Source of the DNA: an uncultured Lachnospiraceae bacterium | GTDB taxonomy: Bacteria; Bacillota_A; Clostridia; Lachnospirales; Lachnospiraceae | Reading direction: 5' to 3' | NCBI GenBank assembly: GCA_946630765.1 | Contig: CAMOZF010000086.1 | Coordinates: 1 to 7,449 of the forward strand | DNA length: 7,449 nucleotides | In this document: positions 1 through 6,015 of the stretch, piece after piece | How positions within the stretch are numbered: position 1 is the first letter of the stretch | How the letters are laid out: each line of letters opens with the position of its first letter | Made by a program: the position numbers and the translations under genes | The notes under the pieces: model-generated | The model's input: only the letters and a program-made list of their open reading frames with translations | Databases searched by the model: none | Told to the model about the DNA's origin: nothing

Positions 1-1
1 G

Positions 2-331
2 GCCGAGAGCGGCGCTATGAGCGGTGCTCTGTTGGAAAACTACACGGTGTCGGAAATCATGAAGAGTTATCAGAACGCAGGGCAGGAGCCATATCTCTAC
101 TTCTATCGCGACCGCGACGCCAAGGAGATTGATGTTATCCTTGAGGGCGACGGGAAGCTCTGCCCGCTGGAAATTAAGAAGACGGTCACACCGGACAGAC
201 GTCTGACCCGCGTCTTCCATTTGATTGACAAGTCTCCGCTTCAGCTCGGCACCGGTGCCGTTCTCTGCATGGCAGATAAATTCAGTGCATTCGACAGCAA
301 CAATCTGATCATTCCAATTTGGATGATTTAA
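2..331 (+). CDS. AAA-family ATPase with DUF4143 C-terminal domain (3' part only)
   Basis: This is the C-terminal end of a COG1373-type protein. In that family an N-terminal AAA ATPase, here outside the window, is followed by DUF4143. The frame is open from the first bases (A-E-S-G-A before M-S-G-A-L-L-E-N-Y), so the ATG at 17 is internal and not the start. The segment GALLENY..SEI..SY followed by YFYRDRDAKEIDVIL and PLEIKKT is characteristic of DUF4143. It contains a PD-(D/E)XK-like core: Asp encoded at 131-133 and Glu-Ile-Lys at 170-178. DUF4143 is related to that nuclease superfamily, but most members have no proven activity. The next gene starts 95 nt downstream on the same strand with no obvious terminator between, so co-transcription is possible. 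The cellular role is unknown; defence, toxin-antitoxin-like and mobile-element roles have all been suggested for relatives. Confidence 0.85.
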   Translation, partial: AESGAMSGALLENYTVSEIMKSYQNAGQEPYLYFYRDRDAKEIDVILEGDGKLCPLEIKKTVTPDRRLTRVFHLIDKSPLQLGTGAVLCMADKFSAFDSNNLIIPIWMI

Positions 332-416
332 CAGAGGGAATCAAAAGTAAAAAACATTCTACAGGACGATCATGAAAGTTGCTTCGTTGGAATAGCCGAC
401 ACTGTATACAAATCGT

Positions 417-422
417 AAGGGG
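417..422 (+). promoter_or_regulatory. Ribosome binding site that sets the helicase start at ATG 427
   Basis: AAGGGG lies 4 nt upstream of ATG 427. The reading frame stays open back to a TTG at 379, but that TTG has no well-placed Shine-Dalgarno sequence: the nearest AGGA is about 12 nt away. The 16 extra residues it would add (LLRWNSRHCIQIVRGS) look like translated spacer. The protein from ATG 427 begins MNPEKQLIIIDGKDKT, the kind of beginning expected of this helicase family. The 4-nt spacing is shorter than usual. Confidence 0.6.
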
Positions 423-426
423 TAGC

Positions 427-3132
427 ATGAATCCGGAAAAACAGCTGATTATCATAGATGGAAAAGACAAAACTGATTCCATCGCCTCGATAAGTTGCAC
501 CAGCGATGGGAAATGCCAGGTGCGCTTTGAAGGATCACTAAAAGTGTATTCTTATAACAGTTACAATATCAAAATTCTAAAACCGGTGCGAACAATTGAC
601 CCTTCTTCTGTCATTGTATATGTGAAAGGTGATTCCTGGAATAATGTTGAGAAAATACTGGACTTTCATGAATACTATCGGTTCTTTTACAACGGGAAAT
701 GGTCCGGGTCTTATGCGAAGGAAGATGTAAGGCTGGTTCAAAATTGCCTGGCAGAAAAAAGATCGCGTTCCCTGTTTGAGTATTTCAAAGAGATCGCCAG
801 TGCGGTCGGAATAGTTATAGATCAGGGACAAAACCTGTTAAGCCGTCAGTATGACAGAATTAATGGTATCAGCGAGGAAACTGTTCTCAGCAAATACTTT
901 ACTCAAAAAGAACCGGACAAACGGACAGGCAATAAAGAGTTGATTTTCCCTTTTGGAATGAATCTAAGTCAGAAAGCGGCTGTTGAGAACGCCTTTTCTT
1001 CACAGATCAGCATTATTCAAGGACCTCCAGGTACGGGAAAGACACAAACGATCTTGAATATCATTGCGAATGTTGTTCGAAATGGTCAATCTGCAGCAGT
1101 GGTTTCCAACAACAACTCTGCTATTTTGAATGTTGCGGAGAAATTGGAAAAACAAGATATTGCCTTTATTTCTGCCTTTTTGGGAAGCAGGGAAAATAAA
1201 AATACATTTCTTGAGCAACAGAAGCCATATCCTGATATGAGCGCCTGGGAGCTGCCGCAAGAGGAGCGGCAAATGCTCATGGAGCAGGTCAGGAAGCTGC
1301 GCGACGAGCTGAGTGAAATGCTGGAGATTCGCAACCGGATTGCTGCAATCGAACAACAGCGGCTTCTCATGGAACCGGAGCAGAGATATTTTGAGGAATA
1401 TTATGCATCCTGTCCAAATATTGAGCAGGAATTTCTCTCTTTACGAAAATTCTCTTCTGGAAAGCTTTCCAGTCTTTGGCTGGCTTTTGAAGAGATCGCG
1501 AATAACCCAGGCTTTTGGAAACGGGCAAGCATTTTGTTTCGCTTCGGTAAAAAAGCTTTTGATCTTACGAGGCGGGCTGCAGCAGAAGCTATTCCTCTGC
1601 TGCAGCATTTGCTGTATGAAAAGAAACTGATTGAATTAACGATAGAAAAAGAAAGATTTGAGAAAAAGCTTGATGAGTACTGCTTTGAAGAGAAAATGAA
1701 TGAATTACAGACGCTTTTAATGCATCTGTTCAAAGCAGAACTTGCAAAAAGATACCAATGGAAAAGCAACAGGAAATGCTTCGAATTGAGAGACTTTTGG
1801 GCCAATTCTTCGGTGATTAATTCGGAGTACCCGGTTATTCTCAGCACAACGTACTCTATAAAAGGTACTCTTTCTATAGATCATATCTATGATTACCTGA
1901 TCATAGATGAAGCGTCACAGGTTGATTTGGCAACCGGTGTCCTTGCCTTTTCCTGCGCTAAGAATGTTGTTATTGTAGGAGACCTGAAACAGCTTCCGAA
2001 CGTTCTGACAGAGAACACTAGGCGTATAGCAGATAAAATATGGACCCGCGGTCCGTTTGACGAGCCATTCTGCTTCACCTCGCACAGCGTTCTAAGTTCC
2101 GCCGTAGCGATATGGAAGGATGCACCTAATGTAATGCTTCGGGAACACTATCGGTGTCATCCCAGGATTGCCGAGTTTTTTAATCGGAAGTTTTATAACG
2201 GTGAATTGATTGTAATGACTGAAGACCATGGAGAAACGGACACTCTCGGTATGTATCGAACGGTTGAAGGGAATCACGCTCGCGGGCATTATAATCAGCG
2301 GCAAATCGATGTGATTCGTGATGAAATTTTGCCGCAGCTGGAAAGCTTAGGTCATCATGATATTGGGATCATTACGCCCTATCGAGATCAAGTCGCCGCC
2401 CTTCAGCAACAGCTTGGAAATAAGTATGAAGTCGCCACCGTTCACAAATTCCAGGGGAGGGAAAAGGATGCCGTCATTCTGACATCAGTTGATAATACGA
2501 TTGGCACTTTTGTTGATGATCCGAACCTTTTGAATGTTGCCGTTTCCCGCGCAGTCAAATCATTAATGGTAGTAATGTCAGCCAGTCATGAAAATGACAA
2601 AACGAATTTTGGTGATCTGGCCAAGTATGTAGAATATAATAATTTCGCTGTAATTAACAGTCAGGTATATTCCGTTTTTGACCTGTTGTATGCGGACTAT
2701 GCGGCTCAGCGCGTGGCTTTTCTGAAGAAACACAAGCGAATATCAGAGTACGATTCTGAAAACCTTGCTTTTTCTGTGATTGAGGATGTCCTGAGACAGG
2801 ATAAATTTCAGTCGTTGGGATGTTCTGTTCATTCGTCATTGGCAACATTGGTGAAAGATTATAGTGTTTTGACGGAGGAAGAAACGCTCTACGCCAGTAA
2901 TCCGTTAACACATCTCGACTTTCTCATTTTCAGTACTATGAATAGAGCACCGCTTCTGGCAATTGAAATTGACGGGACCAGTTTTCATTCACAGGGCAGC
3001 GCTCAGACGACGAGAGATCTTATAAAAAACAGTGTGTTGAAGAAAATTCATATTCCATTGTTGCGCATCAGAACAGATGAGAGTGGGGAATACAGCCGGA
3101 TCGAAGAGGTGCTTTCAAAAGTAATTGAGTAA
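427..3132 (+). CDS. Superfamily 1 DNA/RNA helicase with C-terminal DUF2726 (Vsr-like nuclease) domain
   Basis: A 901-residue NTP-dependent helicase/translocase of the DNA2/Upf1-like (COG1112) group. N-terminal residues 1-125 hold two related beta units (around 33-51 and 85-104, each with R-F-x..G..Y-x..N/D-V/I). Motifs in order: Q motif NLSQ 179-182, Walker A GPPGTGKT 199-206, Ia SNNNSA 227-232, a charged helical insert probably forming coiled coil (about 280-320 and 395-445), Walker B DEAS 494-497, III GDLKQLP 518-524, IV REHYRCHP 572-579, V TVHKFQGRE 671-679, VI NVAVSRA 703-709. The C-terminal domain (about 825-901) has D831, E847-I-D849-G and FH854, the acidic pattern of DUF2726/Vsr-like nuclease folds. 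All motifs look intact, so both activities are plausible but inferred. Base composition is low: 24 of the 60 bases from 841 are G+C, against 39 of 60 from 3541 in serA. This suggests horizontal acquisition. Related helicase-nuclease fusions occur in antiphage loci; substrate and role are unknown here. Confidence 0.9.
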   Translation: MNPEKQLIIIDGKDKTDSIASISCTSDGKCQVRFEGSLKVYSYNSYNIKILKPVRTIDPSSVIVYVKGDSWNNVEKILDFHEYYRFFYNGKWSGSYAKEDVRLVQNCLAEKRSRSLFEYFKEIASAVGIVIDQGQNLLSRQYDRINGISEETVLSKYFTQKEPDKRTGNKELIFPFGMNLSQKAAVENAFSSQISIIQGPPGTGKTQTILNIIANVVRNGQSAAVVSNNNSAILNVAEKLEKQDIAFISAFLGSRENKNTFLEQQKPYPDMSAWELPQEERQMLMEQVRKLRDELSEMLEIRNRIAAIEQQRLLMEPEQRYFEEYYASCPNIEQEFLSLRKFSSGKLSSLWLAFEEIANNPGFWKRASILFRFGKKAFDLTRRAAAEAIPLLQHLLYEKKLIELTIEKERFEKKLDEYCFEEKMNELQTLLMHLFKAELAKRYQWKSNRKCFELRDFWANSSVINSEYPVILSTTYSIKGTLSIDHIYDYLIIDEASQVDLATGVLAFSCAKNVVIVGDLKQLPNVLTENTRRIADKIWTRGPFDEPFCFTSHSVLSSAVAIWKDAPNVMLREHYRCHPRIAEFFNRKFYNGELIVMTEDHGETDTLGMYRTVEGNHARGHYNQRQIDVIRDEILPQLESLGHHDIGIITPYRDQVAALQQQLGNKYEVATVHKFQGREKDAVILTSVDNTIGTFVDDPNLLNVAVSRAVKSLMVVMSASHENDKTNFGDLAKYVEYNNFAVINSQVYSVFDLLYADYAAQRVAFLKKHKRISEYDSENLAFSVIEDVLRQDKFQSLGCSVHSSLATLVKDYSVLTEEETLYASNPLTHLDFLIFSTMNRAPLLAIEIDGTSFHSQGSAQTTRDLIKNSVLKKIHIPLLRIRTDESGEYSRIEEVLSKVIE

Positions 3133-3158
3133 CAGAACACGGAGTGTTGGTCTGTTTT
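3131..3158 (+). terminator. Weak intrinsic terminator candidate after the helicase gene
   Basis: Immediately at the helicase stop codon, AACAGA (3131-3136) can pair with TCTGTT (3151-3156), and ACAC (3137-3140) with GTGT (3144-3147) around a GGA loop. TGG is left bulged and TTTT ends the structure at 3155-3158. The stem is AT-rich and interrupted and the T-run is short, so termination would be partial at best. The stronger hairpin at 3285-3315 probably finishes the job. Confidence 0.3.
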
Positions 3159-3198
3159 GAAAAAAGTATAATTATAGACCAATTGATGCATGGAAATA

Positions 3199-3227
3199 CC
3201 GCCTGAGGTGTGAATAGTTACAGGCGG
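3199..3227. repeat. 7-bp inverted repeat CCGCCTG / CAGGCGG
   Basis: CCGCCTG (3199-3205) and CAGGCGG (3221-3227) are perfect complements around a 15-nt AT-rich centre. The element sits in the 210-nt non-coding gap between the helicase stop and the serA stop. There is no T-run on either side, so it is not a typical terminator. It may be a copy of a dispersed intergenic repeat or a boundary mark of the AT-rich accessory segment; neither can be shown from one copy. Confidence 0.5.
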
Positions 3228-3284
3228 AAGAGTGAGCGAAGGTATTGCCGTATTGCGCAGCTCAGTATTTTGCAGGATAAAGAT

Positions 3285-3315
3285 CGGGCAGTCGTACGAA
3301 AAGTACGGCTGCCCG
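3285..3315. terminator. Bidirectional hairpin terminator between convergent genes
   Basis: A 13-bp stem (3285-3297 with 3303-3315) closes a 5-nt GAAAA loop. On the plus strand all 13 positions pair, counting one G-U (3292/3308). On the minus strand that position becomes an A-C mismatch. Plus-strand transcription continues into GTTTACTATGTGTTTT. Minus-strand transcription continues into GATCTTTATCC. The hairpin lies 27 nt beyond the serA stop and about 150 nt beyond the helicase stop, the right place to end both transcripts. The T-tracts are imperfect on both sides, so efficiency is uncertain. Confidence 0.65.
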
Positions 3316-3342
3316 TTTACTATGTGTTTTAGGACGCAGTAT

Positions 3343-4506
3343 TTACTTCCTGATCACCTTCACGCGGATGACTTCCGGGATGGCTTCGATCGCGGCGATC
3401 GTAGCGTCCTTGATGTCGTGGTCCATGTCGAACATTGACCAGGCGTAGTTGCCGCGGGACTTACTCACCATATCGGAGATGTTGGCCTTCGCGGAGCCGA
3501 GGATGGTCGTCAGGGTCGAGATGACATTCGGCACATTTTTGTGCGCGACGCAGATTCTTGCGGGCTTCTGTGCCTCGCCGAGGGAAGCCGCCGGATAGTT
3601 GACGGAGTTCGTGATATTGCCGTTTTCGAGGAAGTCGGCGAGCTCCTTTGCCGCCATGATCGCGCAGTTCGTCTCGGATTCTTCTGTGGAAGCGCCGAGG
3701 TGCGGGAAGGCGACGACATTCGGAACATTGACGATCTCGTGATTCGGAACGTCAGTGACGTACTTTCTGATCTTGCCGGATTCGAGCGCGGCCTTGACGT
3801 CCGCTGTGACCACGAGGCCGTCACGCGCGAAGTTCAGAAGCGCAACGCCGTCCTTCATCTTTGCGATGGCGTCGGCATTGATCATGCCCTTCGTGGCGTC
3901 ATTCTGCGGCACATGGATCGTGACATAATCCGCCTGTGCGTAAATGTCGTCGAGATTGTTCGTAAGCTCCACGGAGCGGCTCATCGAGAGTGCGTTGTGG
4001 ACGGAAATGTAGGGGTCGTAGCCGATGACGCGCATCTGAAGGCCGATCGCCGCATTCGCGACGAGGACGCCGATCGCGCCGAGGCCGATGACGCCGAGGG
4101 TCTTTCCGGCGATCTCGGTGCCCGCGAATTTGGACTTTGCCTTCTCCATGGACTTTGAAATGTTCTCGTCATCGAGGTTCGCGTCCACCCAGGCCATGCC
4201 GCCCTTCGCGTCACGGGCTGCAAGGATCAGGCCGAGGACGACGAGCTCTTTCACGCCGTTCGCGTTTGCGCCGGGGGTGTTGAAGACGACGATGCCGGAT
4301 TCCGCGCAGCGCTCGACCGGGATGTTGTTGACGCCGGCGCCTGCTCTTCCGATGGCCTCGAGGTTCTCGGAGAACTGCATATCCAGCATGGATGCGGAAC
4401 GCACGAGGACGGCGTTTGCTTCGTCGATATTTTCGGTTTTTTCAAAGGTTTTCGGCAGGGTATCAAGACCAGCCTGCGCGATGGGGTTTAAGGTAATATA
4501 TTTCAT
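3343..4506 (-). CDS. serA: D-3-phosphoglycerate dehydrogenase, short ACT-domain form
   Basis: A 387-residue cytosolic enzyme that oxidises 3-phosphoglycerate to 3-phosphohydroxypyruvate with NAD+, the first step of L-serine synthesis. The NAD-binding loop is GLGAIG (141-146), with Asp164 after the second strand, typical of NAD preference. Catalytic residues are Arg228 (NFARDG), Glu257 (DVPNHE, with Asp252) and His269 (PHLGAST). The C-terminal ACT domain spans about 316-387. Aligned by eye to E. coli SerA, the serine-contacting His344, Asn346 and Asn364 correspond to His322, Asn324 and Asn342, so serine feedback is likely. The usual Pro-Gly of the ACT loop is Pro-Asn (326-327). At 387 residues it is shorter than the E. 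coli enzyme (about 410) and far shorter than the 520-530-residue forms. The ATG has AAGGAG (4515-4520) 8 nt upstream. It follows serC in one transcription direction. Confidence 0.97.
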   Translation of the reverse strand: MKYITLNPIAQAGLDTLPKTFEKTENIDEANAVLVRSASMLDMQFSENLEAIGRAGAGVNNIPVERCAESGIVVFNTPGANANGVKELVVLGLILAARDAKGGMAWVDANLDDENISKSMEKAKSKFAGTEIAGKTLGVIGLGAIGVLVANAAIGLQMRVIGYDPYISVHNALSMSRSVELTNNLDDIYAQADYVTIHVPQNDATKGMINADAIAKMKDGVALLNFARDGLVVTADVKAALESGKIRKYVTDVPNHEIVNVPNVVAFPHLGASTEESETNCAIMAAKELADFLENGNITNSVNYPAASLGEAQKPARICVAHKNVPNVISTLTTILGSAKANISDMVSKSRGNYAWSMFDMDHDIKDATIAAIEAIPEVIRVKVIRK

Positions 4507-4532
4507 TGTGGTCGCTCCTTCTTAAAACATAC

Positions 4533-4660
4533 GCATGGCTCCGTACTTCGTACTTTCGCCATGCTGCAGCCATTCGCATTCCGCAGAATACTGCTGCATG
4601 CTCATGTCTGACATTCGCCGGAAGTCATTCGTCTTATCATGCAAGCATGACAGACTCATG
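4533..4660 (-). other. Highly structured serC-serA spacer with competing hairpins
   Basis: The 170-nt gap between serC and serA is packed with inverted repeats and seven CATG tetramers. In transcript order: CATG..TCTG (4660-4651) can pair with CAGACATG (4610-4603), enclosing the perfect palindrome TCATGC-AA-GCATGA (4637-4650). Next, 4591-4600 pairs with 4560-4569 (nine of ten positions), extended by 4586-4589 with 4572-4575. Last, 4558-4564 pairs with 4533-4539 (GCCATGC/GCATGGC), enclosing a small GTAC-GAA-GTAC hairpin and followed in the transcript by GTATGTTTTAAG. The second and third hairpins share 4560-4564, so they exclude each other. The third ends 12 nt before the serA Shine-Dalgarno. 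This could be an attenuator, an RNA processing or stability element, or an inserted palindromic repeat. No known riboswitch consensus was recognised. Confidence 0.55.
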
Positions 4661-4676
4661 CCTTCGGCTCATTGTT

Positions 4677-5759
4677 TTATGCATTCTCCTTCTCGAACTT
4701 TTCCATAAATGCTACAAGGTCTTCGACGCCCTGCTTCGGCATGGCGTTGTAGATCGAGGCTCTCATGCCGCCGACGGTGCGGTGGCCTTTGAGGTTCTCG
4801 AAGCCGGCAGCCTTGGACTCGGCGACGAATTTCGCGTCGAGTTCTTCATTTCCGGTGATGAACGGAACGTTCATAAGGGAACGGGAAGCGGGCTCAACCG
4901 TGCCCTTGAAGAGCTTGCTGTTGTCGAGGAAATCGTAGAGAATCTTTGCCTTCTCTTCGTTTTTCTGCTTCATGACCTCAAGACCGCCCATGTTCTTCAG
5001 CCACTTGAAGACCTTGCCGCAGATGTAGATGCCGTAGCAGGGGGGCGTATTGTACATGGAGCCGTTGTCGGCGTGGGTCTTGTACTTCATCATGGTCGGG
5101 GTGCCCGGAAGCACGTCGTCCGTGATCATGTCGTCGCGGATGATGCCGATCACGACGCCTGCGGGGCCGACATTCTTCTGAACGCCGCCGTAGACATAGG
5201 CGTACTTTGTGACGTCCATCGGCTCAGAAAGGAAGCAGGAAGAGATGTCCGCGATCAGGTTTTTGCCCTTCGTGTTCGGAAGCTCGTGGAACTTCGTGCC
5301 GTAGATCGTGTTGTTTTCGCAGATATAGACGTAGTCCGCGTCCTCGCTGATCGGAAGATCCGAGCAGTCCGGAATGTAGGAGAAGGTCTTGTCGGCGGAT
5401 GAGGCAATTGCGTTGGCGGTGCCGTAGAGCTTCGCTTCCGCGTGCGCCTTCTTTGCCCACTGACCGGTAATGATGTAGTCAGCGACACGGTTTTTCATGA
5501 AGTTCATCGGGATCATCGCAAACTGCAGCGATGCGCCGCCCTGCATGAATAGCACCTTATAGTTATCGGGGATCTGCAGTAAATCACGGATGTCGGCTTC
5601 CGCTTCGTCGATGATCTGCTGGTACATTTTGGAGCGGTGGCTCATTTCCATGACGGACATGCCGCAGCCTCTGTAGTCAAGCATCTCCTCGGCGGCTTCC
5701 TTCAGAACCTCCTCCGGCAGTACGGCCGGACCGGCGGAAAAATTGTAAACCCGTTTCAT
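4677..5759 (-). CDS. serC: Phosphoserine aminotransferase
   Basis: A 360-residue PLP-dependent enzyme that converts 3-phosphohydroxypyruvate plus glutamate to O-phospho-L-serine and 2-oxoglutarate, the second step of serine synthesis. The N-terminus MKRVYNFSAGPAVLP is diagnostic. Seen in order: HRS with Arg42 (substrate phosphate), GGAS (74-77) binding the cofactor phosphate, Trp102 stacking on PLP, Thr151, Asp171 (contact to the pyridine nitrogen), Gln194 and Schiff-base Lys195 (GGVQKN), NTPP 237-240, and the substrate-binding GHRTVGGMRAS (325-335) with His326, Arg327 and Arg333. Length matches the bacterial family (about 360). The ATG has AGGAGGAA (5768-5775) 8 nt upstream. It is the first gene of a likely serC-serA transcript driven by the promoter at 5824-5852. 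A T-box-type leader is absent, as the leader is only about 58 nt. Confidence 0.98.
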   Translation of the reverse strand: MKRVYNFSAGPAVLPEEVLKEAAEEMLDYRGCGMSVMEMSHRSKMYQQIIDEAEADIRDLLQIPDNYKVLFMQGGASLQFAMIPMNFMKNRVADYIITGQWAKKAHAEAKLYGTANAIASSADKTFSYIPDCSDLPISEDADYVYICENNTIYGTKFHELPNTKGKNLIADISSCFLSEPMDVTKYAYVYGGVQKNVGPAGVVIGIIRDDMITDDVLPGTPTMMKYKTHADNGSMYNTPPCYGIYICGKVFKWLKNMGGLEVMKQKNEEKAKILYDFLDNSKLFKGTVEPASRSLMNVPFITGNEELDAKFVAESKAAGFENLKGHRTVGGMRASIYNAMPKQGVEDLVAFMEKFEKENA

Positions 5760-5796
5760 TTGCAGTGTTCCTCCTAAATCTGATATTCAAAGTTCT

Positions 5797-5816
5797 GACT
5801 TTAGCTGAGTAAAGTC
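5797..5816. repeat. Inverted repeat at the serC transcription start
   Basis: GACTTTA (5797-5803) and TAAAGTC (5810-5816) are perfect 7-bp arms around a 6-bp centre. The repeat begins where the serC transcript is predicted to start (about 5817), so it would form a hairpin at the very 5' end of the mRNA. It could protect the message from decay, or act at the DNA level as an operator just downstream of the -10 box. Either reading is inference. Confidence 0.55.
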
Positions 5817-5823
5817 TTTCGTC

Positions 5824-5852
5824 ATTTTACCTTTTTTATAAAGATTCGTCAA
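5824..5852 (-). promoter_or_regulatory. Sigma-A promoter of serC (and probably serA)
   Basis: On the minus strand, TTGACG (5852-5847) and TAAAAT (5829-5824) are separated by exactly 17 nt. This gives five of six matches to each consensus box. The predicted start is near 5817, leaving a leader of about 58 nt that contains the AGGAGGAA ribosome binding site. The -35 box lies inside the inverted repeat at 5839-5861, a sensible place for a repressor. Confidence 0.8.
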
Positions 5853-5861
5853 GAATCTTTA
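5839..5861. promoter_or_regulatory. Palindromic operator candidate over the serC -35 box
   Basis: TAAAGATTC (5839-5847) and GAATCTTTA (5853-5861) form perfect 9-bp arms around a 5-bp centre (GTCAA). The centre and the last arm base make up the serC -35 hexamer. The right arm ends 10 bp before the -35 box of the divergent glycoside hydrolase promoter. A dimeric regulator bound here would cover the serC promoter and could also touch the other one. No regulator is encoded in the window, and the motif was not recognised as any named operator. Confidence 0.55.
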
Positions 5862-5871
5862 GAGAAAGGCG

Positions 5872-5899
5872 TTGCGAATCGTGAATTTTGGGGTATAAT
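5872..5899 (+). promoter_or_regulatory. Sigma-A promoter of the glycoside hydrolase gene
   Basis: TTGCGA (5872-5877) and a perfect TATAAT (5894-5899) lie 16 nt apart on the plus strand, pointing at the gene that starts at 6016. The predicted start is near 5906, giving a leader of about 110 nt. The two divergent promoters are back to back, with their -35 boxes 19 bp apart. Confidence 0.8.
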
Positions 5900-5905
5900 G
5901 ACAGT

Positions 5906-6015
5906 AAAATGCGAGATTGATTGGTCAAATTGTATGATAAATAATTCACAAGCGCGGGGAGAAGTGCGCCGGCGCAGCAGATAAATGTAACTATCCAGAG
6001 GAGGACACAAGGTTT
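5906..6015 (+). promoter_or_regulatory. Leader of the glycoside hydrolase mRNA with possible operator, GC-rich palindrome and ribosome binding site
   Basis: The leader first runs through AT-rich DNA holding TTGTAT-G-ATAAAT (5930-5942), an imperfect inverted repeat resembling GntR-type sites. A sharp GC-rich stretch follows, with the perfect palindrome GCGCCGGCGC (5966-5975). AGGAGG (5999-6004) then serves as ribosome binding site, 11 nt before ATG 6016, slightly longer than ideal. There is no alternative start: the ATG at 5985 is followed directly by a stop. The GC palindrome has no T-run and so is not a terminator. Confidence 0.45.

Noticed and set aside
379..410. Promoter for the helicase (TTGCTT and TGTATA or TATACA near 403-410)
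   Set aside because: The best pairing has weak matches to both boxes with 18-20 nt spacing; not distinguishable from chance.
379..426. TTG start at 379 giving a 917-residue helicase
   Set aside because: No suitable ribosome binding site, and the extra 16 residues look like translated spacer; ATG 427 has AAGGGG just upstream.
3232..3438. Small plus-strand ORF with a GTG start
   Set aside because: It runs through the terminator hairpin and into the antisense of the serA 3' end; no recognisable protein and no good ribosome binding site.
4506..5402. Long plus-strand ORF (298 codons) opposite serC
   Set aside because: Antisense shadow of a GC-rich, clearly identified gene; its protein is low-complexity and Val/Asp/Arg-rich.
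5760..5817. T-box or serine riboswitch upstream of serC
   Set aside because: The predicted leader is only about 58 nt, and no T-box consensus or terminator/antiterminator pair is visible.
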